A stretch of 64,000 nucleotides of DNA from Allobosea sp. OK403 (GCF_900113835.1 NZ_FOQV01000003.1:1-64000); one strand, 5' to 3'; shown: positions 46,185-56,358, counted from the first letter of the stretch. The notes: a model not told the origin generated them from the letters alone. Numbers and translations: made by a program.

Positions 46185-47105
46185 CTAGCCGGCGCCGGCC
46201 CCTGTCGGCAGACCAACGACCAGCTCCTCCACCAATCGCGCGACATGCTGAACGCCGGCGTCCCTGCCGCGCCGCCTGTGCCAGGCGATGTGCAGCGGGA
46301 AGCCCTCGACCGCGATCGGCGGCGGCAATGCGATGAGGCTCTCCTGGCCGGAGAGTGGCAGGCACCGGCTCGGCAGCAACGCGATCATGTCCGAGCCCGC
46401 AAGCAACGGCGGCACCATCAGGAAGCTCGGCACGACCATGCCGACATGGCGCGTGCGGCCGAGCCGCGCCAGGGCTTCGTCCAACGCGCCATGGGTCTCT
46501 CCGCGCCCCGAGACCAGGACATGCGGATAGGCCAGCCAGCGATCGAGAGCGAAATCGACGGCCGCCGGGTGACCCTTGCGCATCGCGACGAGATAGGTCT
46601 CGCGCAGCAGCTCCTGGCGCGTGAAATCGGCCTCGACTGTCGGAAAGACCGAGACCGCGAGATCGATCGATCCCCGCGCCAGCCCTTCGAGCGCGGCGCT
46701 TGCGCCATGCCAGGGCATGATGGCGAGCGTGATGCCAGGCGCCGCCTTCACCAGATGCGCCTGTAGCGCGGGAGCGATCGCGACGGCGGGATGATCGGCC
46801 ATGACGATCCGCACCGTCTGCCGGATCGCCGACAGGTCGGGCTCCTGCTGCCGCAACAGCGCCGCCATGCCGGCCAGCACGTCCTTGACCGGCAGCGCCA
46901 GCGCCTGGGCCTTCGGCGTCAGCACCATCCCCCCGGTGCCGCGCTCCAGCAGCCTGTCGCCGAAGAGCTGGCGGCAGCGCTCGAGCGCGCTCGACGCCGC
47001 CGGTTGCGACAGGCCGAGACGCTCCGCGGCCCGCGAGACATGAGCCTCGTCGAGCAACGCGTCGAGGACGACGAGCAGGTTGAGATCGACGGCGCGCAAA
47101 TTCAT
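46185..47105 (-). CDS. LysR family transcriptional regulator (NodD-like subgroup)
   Basis: 306 residues. MNLRAVDLNLLVVLDALLDE, HVSRAAERLGLSQPAASSAL and ERCRQLFGDRLLERGTGGMV form the DNA-binding half typical of the NodD/PcpR-like subgroup. Divergent from the NAD(P)H oxidoreductase gene at 47191 with 85 bases between starts, where a T-N11-A motif is found. Likely activator of the oxidoreductase-pirin pair in response to an electrophile or quinone; this is inference. Confidence 0.93.
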   Translation of the reverse strand: MNLRAVDLNLLVVLDALLDEAHVSRAAERLGLSQPAASSALERCRQLFGDRLLERGTGGMVLTPKAQALALPVKDVLAGMAALLRQQEPDLSAIRQTVRIVMADHPAVAIAPALQAHLVKAAPGITLAIMPWHGASAALEGLARGSIDLAVSVFPTVEADFTRQELLRETYLVAMRKGHPAAVDFALDRWLAYPHVLVSGRGETHGALDEALARLGRTRHVGMVVPSFLMVPPLLAGSDMIALLPSRCLPLSGQESLIALPPPIAVEGFPLHIAWHRRRGRDAGVQHVARLVEELVVGLPTGAGAG

Positions 47106-47112
47106 GGAATGA

Positions 47113-47133
47113 ATGATACGATATATGAATCAT
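47113..47133. promoter_or_regulatory. LysR-type T-N11-A box
   Basis: ATGAT-(11 bases)-ATCAT with the canonical T-N11-A core, centred between the divergent LysR and oxidoreductase starts. Good symmetry and position for the LysR binding site. Confidence 0.6.
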
Positions 47134-47190
47134 CCATTGGAATGATTTTCTGGCGCGCAGCATCCTCCTGTCACCGCAAAGGAGGTTGCC

Positions 47191-47751
47191 ATGCCCAAGA
47201 CCCTGATCCTGCTGTTCCACCCGCATTTAGAGCGCTCGCGCGCCAACAAAGCGCTGTGCGAGGCCGCCCATGGCCTGCCTGATGTCGAGATCGTCGATAT
47301 GCAGGCGCTCTATCCCGATGGCCGCATCGACACCGACGCGGAAGTCCACAGGCTCATCGCCGCCGACCGCATCGTCTTCCAGTTCCCCTTGCAGTGGTAT
47401 TCGACGCCGCCTCTGCTCAAGTCCTGGCAGGACGCGGTGCTGACGCGGATGTTCTACATCGCCTATGAGGCGGAAGGCGCGAAGCTCGCCGGCAAGCCGC
47501 TGCTCGTCGTAGCCACGGCCGGCAACGCGCCCGACGCCTATGCGCCTGATGGCGCGAACCTGTTCCCGCTGCACGATCTGCTGAAGCCGCTGCGGGCGAC
47601 CGCCCATCGCTGCGGCCTCGCCTGGGCCGAGCCCTTCCTGATCTACAACGCTCACAAGGCCGATGACGAGGCGCTGCAGGCAGCGGCCGAGCATTATGTC
47701 GTGCGGCTCGGACGGCTTGCCGCCACCGAGTCAGGGGACAAGGCCGCCTGA
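47191..47751 (+). CDS. NAD(P)H-dependent oxidoreductase, flavodoxin fold (quinone reductase-like)
   Basis: 186 residues. LILLFHPHLERSRANKALCE is the flavin phosphate-binding start, DRIVFQFPLQWYSTPPLLKS the flavin-contacting loop and GKPLLVVATAGNAPDAYAPD the second cofactor loop. Belongs to the KefF/MdaB/NQO-type group reducing quinones or similar electrophiles by two electrons. Preceded by AAAGGAGG and followed 83 bases later by pirin, forming a probable operon under the divergent LysR gene. Confidence 0.92.
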   Translation: MPKTLILLFHPHLERSRANKALCEAAHGLPDVEIVDMQALYPDGRIDTDAEVHRLIAADRIVFQFPLQWYSTPPLLKSWQDAVLTRMFYIAYEAEGAKLAGKPLLVVATAGNAPDAYAPDGANLFPLHDLLKPLRATAHRCGLAWAEPFLIYNAHKADDEALQAAAEHYVVRLGRLAATESGDKAA

Positions 47752-47834
47752 GCATGCCGGGCTGCCCAGCGCTGGGCACTCTTGCCGGGGCCGATCAATC
47801 CCGTCAGATTCAGGCAAAGCAAGGAGCCAAGCTC

Positions 47835-48755
47835 ATGTCCCAGCTACCTGACGAAGACCCCGTCCTCGGCGATGCCCGCTCCTGCCAGGCGATCGAGCAG
47901 GTGATCGTGCCGCGCGCACGCGATCTCGGCGGCTTCTCGGTCAGGCGGGCCCTGCCCTCGATCGGGCGCAAGATGGTCGGCCCTTTCATTTTCTTCGACC
48001 AGATGGGGCCGGCCGAGTTCCATCTCGGCGAGGGGCTCGACGTGCGCCCGCACCCGCATATCGGGCTGTCCACGGTGACTTATCTCTTCGACGGCGAGAT
48101 CATGCATCGCGACTCGCTCGGCACCGCGCTCGCCATCAAGCCCGGCGCCGTCAACCTGATGACCGCCGGGCGCGGCATCGTCCATTCCGAGCGCACCGGC
48201 CTCGAGGCGCGCGCCAGCGGCCCGCGCCTCTACGGCATCCAGGCCTGGCTCGCCTTGCCGAGGACGCATGAGGAGAACGCGCCGGAGTTCATCCATCACG
48301 CCGCGCCCGAATTGCCGCGCATCGTCGAGGGCGGAAAGCGCATCAGCCTGATCATGGGCTCCGCCTATGGCCAGAGCTCGCCGGTGAAATTCCCCTGGGA
48401 GGCGCTCTATGCCGAGGCCGTGCTCTCGCCCGGCGCGATCCTGCCGCTCGACCCCGATTATGACGAGCGCGCGATCTATATCGTGACGGGCAAGGTCGAC
48501 ATCGCCGGCGACGAGTTCGGCGCCGGCCAGTTGCTGATCTTCAAGCCCGGCGACCGCATCTCGATCCTCGCCGTCGACCAGACCCGCCTGATGATCGTCG
48601 GTGGCGAGCCGATGGATGGGCCGCGCCATATCTGGTGGAACTTCGTCTCCTCCTCGAAGGAGCGCATCGACCAGGCCAAGGCGGAGTGGAAGGCCGGCCG
48701 CTTCGACACCGTGCCCGGAGACGAGACCGAGTTCATTCCGCTGCCTGAGAGCTGA
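47835..48755 (+). CDS. Pirin family protein
   Basis: 306 residues, bicupin. Metal-binding N-terminal cupin: DVRPHPHIGLSTVTYLFDGE, IMHRDSLG and GRGIVHSERTG supply the His/Glu ligands. Pirins act as quercetinase-like dioxygenases or redox sensors. ATG 47835 has AAGGAG at normal spacing; the open frame upstream to 47754 lacks family similarity. Downstream of a quinone-reductase-like gene, a pairing that suggests detoxification of quinones or flavonoids. Confidence 0.93.
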   Translation: MSQLPDEDPVLGDARSCQAIEQVIVPRARDLGGFSVRRALPSIGRKMVGPFIFFDQMGPAEFHLGEGLDVRPHPHIGLSTVTYLFDGEIMHRDSLGTALAIKPGAVNLMTAGRGIVHSERTGLEARASGPRLYGIQAWLALPRTHEENAPEFIHHAAPELPRIVEGGKRISLIMGSAYGQSSPVKFPWEALYAEAVLSPGAILPLDPDYDERAIYIVTGKVDIAGDEFGAGQLLIFKPGDRISILAVDQTRLMIVGGEPMDGPRHIWWNFVSSSKERIDQAKAEWKAGRFDTVPGDETEFIPLPES

Positions 48756-48798
48756 GAGAAACTCAGGCTGCCACCACCCCCGCCCCTCGAAAGCCAGC

Positions 48799-49701
48799 AT
48801 GCCCATGCAACGGGATTTGCTCACGCCCGATCCGGGCTCATTGAGGCTGCGCGGCTTTCTCTGGGCCGGGCTCAGCGTCTTGATCTTTTCCGGCTGGTTC
48901 GTCGTCACGCGCTTCAGCGTCACCCGCATCCTCAGCGTCTGGGACCTGACCGCGCTGCGCTACGGCATCGGCGGAATCCTGCTCGCGCCGGTGCTGCTGC
49001 GCGGCTTGCCGCCCCGGGCCTGGCGCAATGGCTTCGTCTTCGCGCTGCTCTGGGGGGCGCCCTTCGCGATCCTGGTCGCGCTCGGCGTGCAGATGACCTC
49101 GGCCGCGCGCGCAGCCTCGGTGACGCCGACATTGATGCCGGTCTTTGCCGGCTTGCTGGGCTGGGCGCTGCTGCGCCAGCGCCCAGGCGCGGTCCGGCTC
49201 GCCGGCTATGCCGCCATCGCCGCCGGGCTTGGCGGCCTCGTCCTGACCGCGAATGGCGGGCAGGCCGCGCCGAGCCTGCTCGGGCTCGGCCTGCTCGCAC
49301 TCGCGGCGGCGATGTGGGCGAGCTACACGCTGCTCCTGCGCCGCAGCGGCCTGAGCGCGATCCAGTCGGCGGCGCTGATCTGCTTCTGGTCGGCCGTGAT
49401 CTTCGTGCCGGTCTATCTTGCCCTCGGCATCAGCCGTCTCGGACAGGCCCCGACCGCAGAAATCGCGGTCCAGGGCTTCTATCAGGGCGTGCTGATGAGC
49501 AGCATCGCGCTGATCAGCTTCAATCGCGGCGTGGCCTTGCTAGGCTCCTCAGCTGCGGCTGCGATGATCGCGCTGGTGCCGGTCGCCGCCTCGCTCCTCG
49601 GCATCGTCTTTCTTGGCGAGGTTCCAGCGGTGGCGGAAGGGGTTTCGATCGCGATCATCGTCGCGGGCGTGCTGCTGGCGGCGCGCCCCGCCCGGTCATG
49701 A
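48799..49701 (+). CDS. EamA/DMT superfamily permease
   Basis: 300 residues, ten predicted helices in two EamA repeats: FLWAGLSVLIFSGWFVVTRF ... VTPTLMPVFAGLLGWALL in the first and MWASYTLLLRRSGLSAIQSA ... LVPVAASLLGIVFLGEVPAV in the second. Exports unknown small metabolites. ATG 48799 and ATG 48805 are both possible. Its stop overlaps the convergent MFS gene by six bases. Confidence 0.9.
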   Translation: MPMQRDLLTPDPGSLRLRGFLWAGLSVLIFSGWFVVTRFSVTRILSVWDLTALRYGIGGILLAPVLLRGLPPRAWRNGFVFALLWGAPFAILVALGVQMTSAARAASVTPTLMPVFAGLLGWALLRQRPGAVRLAGYAAIAAGLGGLVLTANGGQAAPSLLGLGLLALAAAMWASYTLLLRRSGLSAIQSAALICFWSAVIFVPVYLALGISRLGQAPTAEIAVQGFYQGVLMSSIALISFNRGVALLGSSAAAAMIALVPVAASLLGIVFLGEVPAVAEGVSIAIIVAGVLLAARPARS

Positions 49702-50940
49702 GCGGGCCGCAAGCCAGGCCTTGTTTGCGGCGGGGGCGACTTCGCCCTCCGGCATGGTCCTGAGCCCGGGCATCCGCGACGCCAGGATCGCCAGCGTCGA
49801 GAGCGCGAAAAGCCCGACCGGCAGCAGCATCGCCGTCTGCAGGCCGAACGCCTCGCCAGCGAGGCCTCCCGCCAGCGCGCCCACCGGCCGCATGCCGTAC
49901 ATCGCCGTGGTGAGCGTGGCGCTGACGCGGCCGAGCAGGGCCTGCGGCGTCACCGCCTGGCGCAGGCTGGTCTGGGTGATGAACCAGAGGATCGGCCCGA
50001 AGCCGAACAGGAAGAAGGCAAGCGCCAGCGCCGGCCAGCCGAGCGAGGCCGGGGCGAGCGCGAGCACCCCCGCTCCGAGCAACGACGAAGCCGGACCGAA
50101 GACGAGCAGGAGGCCGGTCGGCAGTCTTGCGATCAGAACGGGGCCGCTGAGAGCCCCCACGATCAGGCCCGCGCCATAGACGGAGGAGGCAAGGCCGATC
50201 GTCTCAGGCGCCAGCAGCAGGACGCGGGCTGCATAAGGCGTGACGATCGCGAGGAAGGCGAAGAAGGCCATGTTCCAGCCGATGGCGCAGAGCGCGATCG
50301 GCCTGAGGTAAGGGTGGCGCGCGACGAAGGCGGCGCCCTCAGTGATGGCGCGATGCAGCGGGAGGCGCGGCTGGGCGGGCGGGCGGTCTCCCGGCAGGCG
50401 CGTGGCGGCGGCGAGCACGACGAGACCTGCCAGCGCGCATATGATGAGGCCGAGCGCGCCCATGCCATGCGCCACCGCCCAGCCGGCGAGCAGCGGGGCG
50501 GCCAAACTGAAGCAGGCGCGGCCGAGTTCGAGCCGGCCATTGGCGCGCGGCAATGTCGACACCGCGACCATGCGCGGCAGCAACACGAAGATCGACAGCG
50601 CGATCACCACCGGCCCCGAAGCGGCGATGAAGGTCGAGAGGCCCAGGGGCCATCCGACCAGGCCCAGCGCCAGCAGCCCCGCTCCCATCAGCGAGCCCGC
50701 CAGCATCAGCCCGCCGCCGAGCATGACAAGGCTGCGCGGTGCGATCCGATCGGCGAAGACGCCGGCCGGCAGCGAGACCAGGAGCCAGGCCGCCGATTGC
50801 GCCGCGACCAGCAGGCCGACAAGGCGCGGGCTCGCCCCGCCTTGCGTGGCGGCCAGCGAGATCGTGTCGAGCGCCAGCTTGTCGGCAAATTGCGAGGAGA
50901 CGCCGGCGAGGAGAAGAGCAATCGGGACGGGCGACGACAT
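49696..50940 (-). CDS. MFS transporter
   Basis: 414 residues, about twelve helices. The MFS loop 2-3 motif appears as AGVFADRIAPRSLVMLGGGL; the second half has YGAGLIVGALSGPVLIARLP and LLGRVSATLTTAMYGMRPVG, typical of the enterobactin exporter/macrolide efflux-like (MFS_3) group. ATG 50940 (MSSPVPIALLL) was preferred over 51030. Substrate unknown. Confidence 0.88.
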   Translation of the reverse strand: MSSPVPIALLLAGVSSQFADKLALDTISLAATQGGASPRLVGLLVAAQSAAWLLVSLPAGVFADRIAPRSLVMLGGGLMLAGSLMGAGLLALGLVGWPLGLSTFIAASGPVVIALSIFVLLPRMVAVSTLPRANGRLELGRACFSLAAPLLAGWAVAHGMGALGLIICALAGLVVLAAATRLPGDRPPAQPRLPLHRAITEGAAFVARHPYLRPIALCAIGWNMAFFAFLAIVTPYAARVLLLAPETIGLASSVYGAGLIVGALSGPVLIARLPTGLLLVFGPASSLLGAGVLALAPASLGWPALALAFFLFGFGPILWFITQTSLRQAVTPQALLGRVSATLTTAMYGMRPVGALAGGLAGEAFGLQTAMLLPVGLFALSTLAILASRMPGLRTMPEGEVAPAANKAWLAARS

Positions 50941-51061
50941 CGGGGCGTTTCCTGCTTGCGGGAGACCGCAAACTCGCCCATCGCCGGAGCCGAACCCACC
51001 CGTTTCCTGTCTTTGGGGAGGGTTGCTCATGCTAGGGAGCAGAACGCCCTCGGGACCACCG

Positions 51062-51168
51062 CGTCATCCTGGACAAGCCGCGCAGCGGCGCAGATCCGGG
51101 ATCCATCGGAGAGCGCCGAGCCCTCCGATGGATCCCGGGATTTCGCTGCGCGAAACCCAGGATGACGG
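51062..51168. repeat. Palindromic element CGTCATCCTGGACAAGCCGC family (R6)
   Basis: Left arm CGTCATCCTGGACAAGCCGC ... GATCCGGGATCCATCGGAG, right arm CTCCGATGGATCCCGGGATT ... CCCAGGATGACG. Nearly identical to 57184-57290. Confidence 0.9.
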
Positions 51169-51195
51169 CGCGTTTCAGAGCTAGGTCGGTAAACC

Positions 51196-52608
51196 CTACG
51201 CCACCATCGCCGGCACGCGCTCGTGGTAGTCCGTCGCCTGCTGCAGCGCGTAGCCGATGCGCAGCGCCATCGCTTCCTCATAGCCCGGGCAGCAGATCTG
51301 CAGGGAAAGCGGCAGACCTCCAGTCGTGAAGCCGTTGGGCAGCGAAAGCGCGCACATCTCCATGAAATTGCCGAAGCGGGTGAAGCGCGAAGGCATCAGG
51401 GCCTGGTCGACCTCGTCGAGCCTGATCGCCGCCATCGCTGTGCTCGGCGTCAGCAGCGCATCGACGCCCGCCATCGCCGCCGCCATCAGCGCCCTGCACT
51501 CGACCTGCTGGCGCTTGGTGGCGAGATAGTCCTGGGCCGAGACCCTGGCCCCGACGAGCACGCGCGCCCTGACGGCATCGTCCATCGTCACGGCGGCGTC
51601 CTCGGCCATCGCGCCGTCGTTGAAATAGGCCTCCGCCTCCAGGATCGCCTGCGCCCTGGTGAAATCGCTGAAGGCGAAGGGCAGCACGACATCGACGATC
51701 TCGGCGCCGAGCCCGGCCAGGGTCTCGAGCGAGCGGTCATAGGCCGCCAGCACCTCCTGCGCGCAGCCCTCGCGCTCGGAGGCCGGCATGCGCCCGAGCC
51801 GCAGGCCCCGCACGCCGCGCTTCAGGGTCGGCAGCGGATCAACGGGCGCGATGCCGCGCGTGTTGGGATCGAGCGGATCGGGCCCCTGCAGCACATTGTA
51901 GAGCAGGGCCGCATCCTCGACGTCGCGCGCCATCGGGCCCGGCGTGTCGAGCGAGGTCGAGAGCGGCAGGATGCCATGGGTCGAGGCCCGGCCGATGGTG
52001 AGCTTGAGGCCGGTCAGGCCGCAGAAGGAGGCCGGCAGGCGGACCGAGCCGCCGGTATCGGTGCCGATCGCCCAGGGCGCGAGGCGGGCCGCCACCGCCA
52101 CGCCCGAGCCGTTGCTGGAGCCGCCGGGCGTGCGCGCATGCTCGGGGTCCCAGGGGTTCCAGGGCGTGCCCATATGCTGGTTGGTGCCCCAGCCGCCGAA
52201 GGCGAACTCGACGGTATGGGTCTTGCCGAGCACGATCATGCCCTGCGCGATCATGCGCCTGGCAATCGTCGCGGTCACGGTCGAGCGGCGCGTGCGCCAG
52301 TGCGCCGAGCCGCCGGTGGTGATGCGGCCCTCCAGCTCGATCAGATCCTTCAGCGCCACCGGCACGCCATGGAGCGGGCCGACGGCATGGCCGGAGCGGA
52401 TCGCCTTGTCGGCGCCCTCGGCCGCAAGCCTGGCGTCCATGCCGTAGACGGTGACGAAGGATTGGAGTTTCGGTTCGAATCTGTCGATGCGCTTCAGGAA
52501 CGCATCGACGACATCGACGGGCGACACTCTTTTGGCGGCGATCTCGCGGGCCAGCACATGGGCCGGCAGGAAGGCGAGGTCGGTGACGTGGCGCGAGACG
52601 TCGTTCAT
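51196..52608 (-). CDS. Amidase, amidase-signature family
   Basis: 470 residues. The signature region reads GGSSNGSGVAVAARLAPWAI followed by GTDTGGSVRLPASFCGLTGL; the Ser-cisSer-Lys triad is Lys in GVPVALKDLIELEG, Ser in GGSSNGS and nucleophile Ser in TGGSVRLP. Hydrolyses an amide, substrate unknown. It is four bases from the downstream end of the binding-protein gene transcribed in the same direction, so the two form an operon in which an imported amide might be hydrolysed. Confidence 0.93.
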   Translation of the reverse strand: MNDVSRHVTDLAFLPAHVLAREIAAKRVSPVDVVDAFLKRIDRFEPKLQSFVTVYGMDARLAAEGADKAIRSGHAVGPLHGVPVALKDLIELEGRITTGGSAHWRTRRSTVTATIARRMIAQGMIVLGKTHTVEFAFGGWGTNQHMGTPWNPWDPEHARTPGGSSNGSGVAVAARLAPWAIGTDTGGSVRLPASFCGLTGLKLTIGRASTHGILPLSTSLDTPGPMARDVEDAALLYNVLQGPDPLDPNTRGIAPVDPLPTLKRGVRGLRLGRMPASEREGCAQEVLAAYDRSLETLAGLGAEIVDVVLPFAFSDFTRAQAILEAEAYFNDGAMAEDAAVTMDDAVRARVLVGARVSAQDYLATKRQQVECRALMAAAMAGVDALLTPSTAMAAIRLDEVDQALMPSRFTRFGNFMEMCALSLPNGFTTGGLPLSLQICCPGYEEAMALRIGYALQQATDYHERVPAMVA

Positions 52609-52612
52609 GGGA

Positions 52613-54262
52613 TCACTGCATGCTCACGAGGGTCAGGTCGACGAACCAGGATTGCGGGGAGACGAAGCCCTTGACCTTGCCCGACATCGCACGCGGGTTG
52701 AGGTCGTGGACGATATAGAGCCAGGGCGGATTATCGACGAGCCGCTCATGGGCGATGGCGGTCTGCTCGGCCACCACCTTCGGATCGGTCGTGGCCGCCA
52801 GCTTCGCGAAGGCCGCCTCAAAAGCGTCGTCCTTCCACTGCGCGAAGTTGAAGCCGTTGGGCGGCGCGCCGGCAGCCGCAAAATAGCGCGCCATCACCGC
52901 GACATCCGAGGAGGGCGAGCTGATGTTCAGGCTCAGCGAACCGTTCAGGGCCGGCGCGTCCGGCAGGGCGCGCATATTGTTCAATAGCACCTGCCATTCC
53001 GAGACGACGAACTCGACATTGACGCCGCAGGCCTCCTTGAGATTGGCCTGCAGGAACTCGTTCATCGGCAGCGGCGACATCTGGCCGGAGCCCGAGGTCG
53101 AGATCATCACCTTGAAGGCGAGCGGCTTCTGCGCGGAGTAGCCGGCCTCCGCCAGCAGGGCCTTGCCCTTGGCGGGGTCGAATCCGTAACGGTTCACTGG
53201 CTTGCCGAAATCGGGATCGCTCGCCTTGAGCCAGCCGACCGCAGGCTCGGCCGTGCCGTTGAGCAGCTCGACGATGCCGGCGCGGTCGATGCAATAGTTC
53301 AGCGCCTGGCGGACCTTGACGTCCTTGAAGGGGCTGTTGGTCGCCCCGATGCTGTAGAACCACGGCCAGACATGCGGGTAGGAGCCGGTGACGATCGAGA
53401 AGCCGGCCTGCTTCAGCGAGGGGATGCCGTCGGCGGGCGGCACCTCGATCCAGTCGACCTGGCCGGTGCGCAGGGCGGCGAGCCGGGCATTCGCCTCCGG
53501 GATCGGCTGCAGCACGACCTTCTCGAGCTTGGCCTTCTTGGCTGCGTCCCAATAGCCGTCATTGCGGATCAGCTCGACCCGCTCGCGCGGGGCGACACTG
53601 CCGATCCGGAAAGGCCCGGTTCCAGCCGACCCGACGAGCCCGACCTTGGCCCAGTCGCGCCCTGCCTTTTCGAAGGAGGCCGGCGAGGAGAACAGGATCA
53701 GGGCCGCCATATAAGGATAATAGGAGGCTGGGCTGGCGGTGGTGATCGCCACCGTCATGGCGTCGAGCTTGCGATAGCCGGTCGTGATCGGCGCGCGCGC
53801 CCGCACAATGCCGGCCGCCGGCGGCTCGAATTGCGGGGCGTCCTTGTTGAAATAGCGCTCCAGGTTCCAGATCACCGCATCGGCGTCGAAGGCGGTGCCG
53901 TCATGGAAGGTCACGCCACGGCGCAGATGGAAGATCCATGTCTTGGGGTCGTCGGGCGACTGCTCCCAGCGCTCGGCCAGGCCCGGACGCAGCGGCGCCA
54001 GCCGATCTGTCGTCGTCAGGTCCCAGAGCACCAGACTCTCGAAGACGGGGTAGCCGAGAAAGCGCATGCCCTCGAAGCCGTTATTGGGCATGCCGGTCGT
54101 GGTCGGGATGTCCGAGGCGGTCATCGCGATGCGCAAAGTCTGGGCCGTAGCCGCTTGCGGAACGAGCAAAGCGCAGCCGATGCCGGCGAGCGCGCCGAGC
54201 AAGGCCGGTTTCAAACGGGCAAAGGCTGCGATCAATGACCAACGAAAACGGCTTTCCGGCAT
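52613..54262 (-). CDS. ABC transporter substrate-binding protein, family 5
   Basis: 549 residues with a signal peptide ending in PQAATA. Family 5 features: RFLGYPVFESLVLWDLTTTD, WIFHLRRGVTFHDGTAFDAD, GTGPFRIGSVAPRERVELIR and QALNYCIDRAGIVELLNGTA. ATG 54262 has AAGGAG at ideal spacing; the open frame to 54421 is rejected. Cotranscribed with the amidase gene and without permease genes nearby. Paralogous to 34110-35717. Confidence 0.93.
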   Translation of the reverse strand: MPESRFRWSLIAAFARLKPALLGALAGIGCALLVPQAATAQTLRIAMTASDIPTTTGMPNNGFEGMRFLGYPVFESLVLWDLTTTDRLAPLRPGLAERWEQSPDDPKTWIFHLRRGVTFHDGTAFDADAVIWNLERYFNKDAPQFEPPAAGIVRARAPITTGYRKLDAMTVAITTASPASYYPYMAALILFSSPASFEKAGRDWAKVGLVGSAGTGPFRIGSVAPRERVELIRNDGYWDAAKKAKLEKVVLQPIPEANARLAALRTGQVDWIEVPPADGIPSLKQAGFSIVTGSYPHVWPWFYSIGATNSPFKDVKVRQALNYCIDRAGIVELLNGTAEPAVGWLKASDPDFGKPVNRYGFDPAKGKALLAEAGYSAQKPLAFKVMISTSGSGQMSPLPMNEFLQANLKEACGVNVEFVVSEWQVLLNNMRALPDAPALNGSLSLNISSPSSDVAVMARYFAAAGAPPNGFNFAQWKDDAFEAAFAKLAATTDPKVVAEQTAIAHERLVDNPPWLYIVHDLNPRAMSGKVKGFVSPQSWFVDLTLVSMQ

Positions 54263-54444
54263 GTCGTCTCCTTGAGTGGCGGCTCTCGCAAGGGAAGCTC
54301 GAACCCGAAGCTCGAACGCACTGATCGCAATTTGCAGGCCAGCGCCATTCGGACAAGACCCGGGTGGCCTGCCTCTGCAAGTGCATATCCGTCGCGCCTT
54401 GACGCCCTTGTGTCGGTCCATGCCGATGCGATAGACCGGGACCC

Positions 54445-56358
54445 GTGACCAAGCGCCCCTTCACCCCGCTGCTCGACCGCGTTCAGACGCCTCAGGATCT
54501 GCGCAAGCTCCCCGAGAGCGAATTGCGCCAGCTCGCCGACGAATTGCGGCTGGAGACGATCGACGCGGTCTCCGTCACCGGCGGCCATCTCGGCGCGGGG
54601 CTCGGCGTGGTCGAGCTCACGGTCGCGCTGCATCACGTCTTCAATACGCCGGACGACCGGCTGATCTGGGATGTCGGCCATCAGGCCTATCCGCACAAGA
54701 TCCTGACCGGCCGGCGCGAGCGCATTCGCACGCTGCGCCAGCCTGGCGGCCTGTCCGGCTTCACCAAGCGCTCCGAGAGTAAATACGATCCCTTCGGCGC
54801 GGCGCATTCCTCGACCTCGATCTCCGCCGGGCTCGGCATGGCGGTCGCGCGCGATCTCGCGGGCAAGCCCAACAATGTCATCGCCGTGATCGGCGACGGC
54901 GCGATGTCGGCCGGCATGGCCTATGAGGCGATGAACAATGCCGGCGCGCTCGGCTCGCGCCTCGTCGTCATCCTGAACGACAACGACATGTCGATCGCCC
55001 CGCCAGTGGGGGCGATGTCGGCCTATCTCGCCAGGCTCGTCTCGGGCCGGACCTATCGCTCGCTGCGCGAGGTCGCCAAGCATCTGGCCGAGCGGCTGCC
55101 GCGCTTCTTCCACGACAAGGCCAAGCGCACGGAAGAATATGCGCGCGGGTTCTGGACCGGCGGCACGCTGTTCGAGGAACTCGGCTTCTACTATGTCGGG
55201 CCGATCGACGGGCATAATCTCGACCATCTCCTGCCCGTGCTGCGCAATGTGCGCGATGCCGGCAACGGCCCGATCCTCGTCCATGTCGTGACCCAGAAGG
55301 GCAAGGGCTACGCTCCGGCCGAGGCCACGCCTGACAAGTATCATGCAGTGGTCAAGTTCGATCCGGTCACCGGCCTGCAGGCTAAGGCCCCGGCCAATGC
55401 GCCGAGCTACACCTCCGTCTTCGGCAACGCGCTGATCAAGGCCGCGCGCGAGGACGACAAGATCGTCGCCGTGACCGCCGCCATGCCTTCGGGCACCGGG
55501 CTCGACGCCTTCGGCAAGGAATTCCCGGGCCGGACCTTCGATGTCGGCATCGCCGAGCAGCATGCGGTCACCTTCGCGGCCGGGCTCGCCACGGAAGGCT
55601 TCAAGCCGTTCTGCGCGATCTATTCGACCTTCCTGCAGCGCGCCTATGACCAGGTCGTGCATGACGTCGCGATCCAGAAGCTGCCGGTTCGCTTCGCGCT
55701 CGACCGTGCCGGCCTCGTCGGCGCGGACGGCGCGACCCATGCAGGCGCTTTCGACATCGCCTATCTCGCCTGCCTGCCCGACATGGTGGTGATGGCCGCC
55801 GCAGACGAGGCCGAACTGACCCATATGGTCGCGACAGCGGCCGCCTTCGATGAGGGGCCGATCGCCCTGCGCTATCCGCGCGGCGAAGGCGTCGGCGTCG
55901 AGATTCCGCAGATCGGCGTACCCCTGGAGATCGGCCGGAGCCGCGTGGTCCGCGAGGGTACGCGCGTCGCGCTGCTCTCGCTCGGCACAAGGCTGGCGGA
56001 ATGTCTGATCGCGGCCGAGCAGCTCGGCCAGCGCGGTCTTTCGACCAGCGTCGTCGATGCGCGCTTCGCAAAACCGCTCGACGAGGCGCTGATCCTGCGG
56101 CTCGCCCGCGAGCACGAGATCCTGGTCACGGTCGAGGAAGGCTCGGTCGGTGGTTTCGGCAGCCATGTGCTGCATCTCTTGGCGCGCAGCGGCATGCTCG
56201 ATGGCGGACTCAAGGTCCGGACCCTGACCCTGCCCGACATCTTCCAGGATCAGAACAAGCCCGAGGCGATGTACGCCCAGGCCGGGCTCGACGCGGCGGG
56301 CATCGTGCGCACCGTCGAAGGCGCGCTCGGCGTCCCGAGCGCGATCAAGCGGGCCTGA
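54445..56358 (+). CDS. dxs: 1-deoxy-D-xylulose-5-phosphate synthase
   Basis: 637 residues, first enzyme of the MEP isoprenoid pathway, joining pyruvate and glyceraldehyde 3-phosphate with thiamine diphosphate. [20 protein letters not shown], the ThDP/Mg motif [20 protein letters not shown] through ILNDNDMS, and [20 protein letters not shown] are all present. Starts at GTG 54445. Followed 19 bases later by tlyA, an arrangement common in this group. Divergent from the binding-protein gene. Confidence 0.97.
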   Translation: MTKRPFTPLLDRVQTPQDLRKLPESELRQLADELRLETIDAVSVTGGHLGAGLGVVELTVALHHVFNTPDDRLIWDVGHQAYPHKILTGRRERIRTLRQPGGLSGFTKRSESKYDPFGAAHSSTSISAGLGMAVARDLAGKPNNVIAVIGDGAMSAGMAYEAMNNAGALGSRLVVILNDNDMSIAPPVGAMSAYLARLVSGRTYRSLREVAKHLAERLPRFFHDKAKRTEEYARGFWTGGTLFEELGFYYVGPIDGHNLDHLLPVLRNVRDAGNGPILVHVVTQKGKGYAPAEATPDKYHAVVKFDPVTGLQAKAPANAPSYTSVFGNALIKAAREDDKIVAVTAAMPSGTGLDAFGKEFPGRTFDVGIAEQHAVTFAAGLATEGFKPFCAIYSTFLQRAYDQVVHDVAIQKLPVRFALDRAGLVGADGATHAGAFDIAYLACLPDMVVMAAADEAELTHMVATAAAFDEGPIALRYPRGEGVGVEIPQIGVPLEIGRSRVVREGTRVALLSLGTRLAECLIAAEQLGQRGLSTSVVDARFAKPLDEALILRLAREHEILVTVEEGSVGGFGSHVLHLLARSGMLDGGLKVRTLTLPDIFQDQNKPEAMYAQAGLDAAGIVRTVEGALGVPSAIKRA

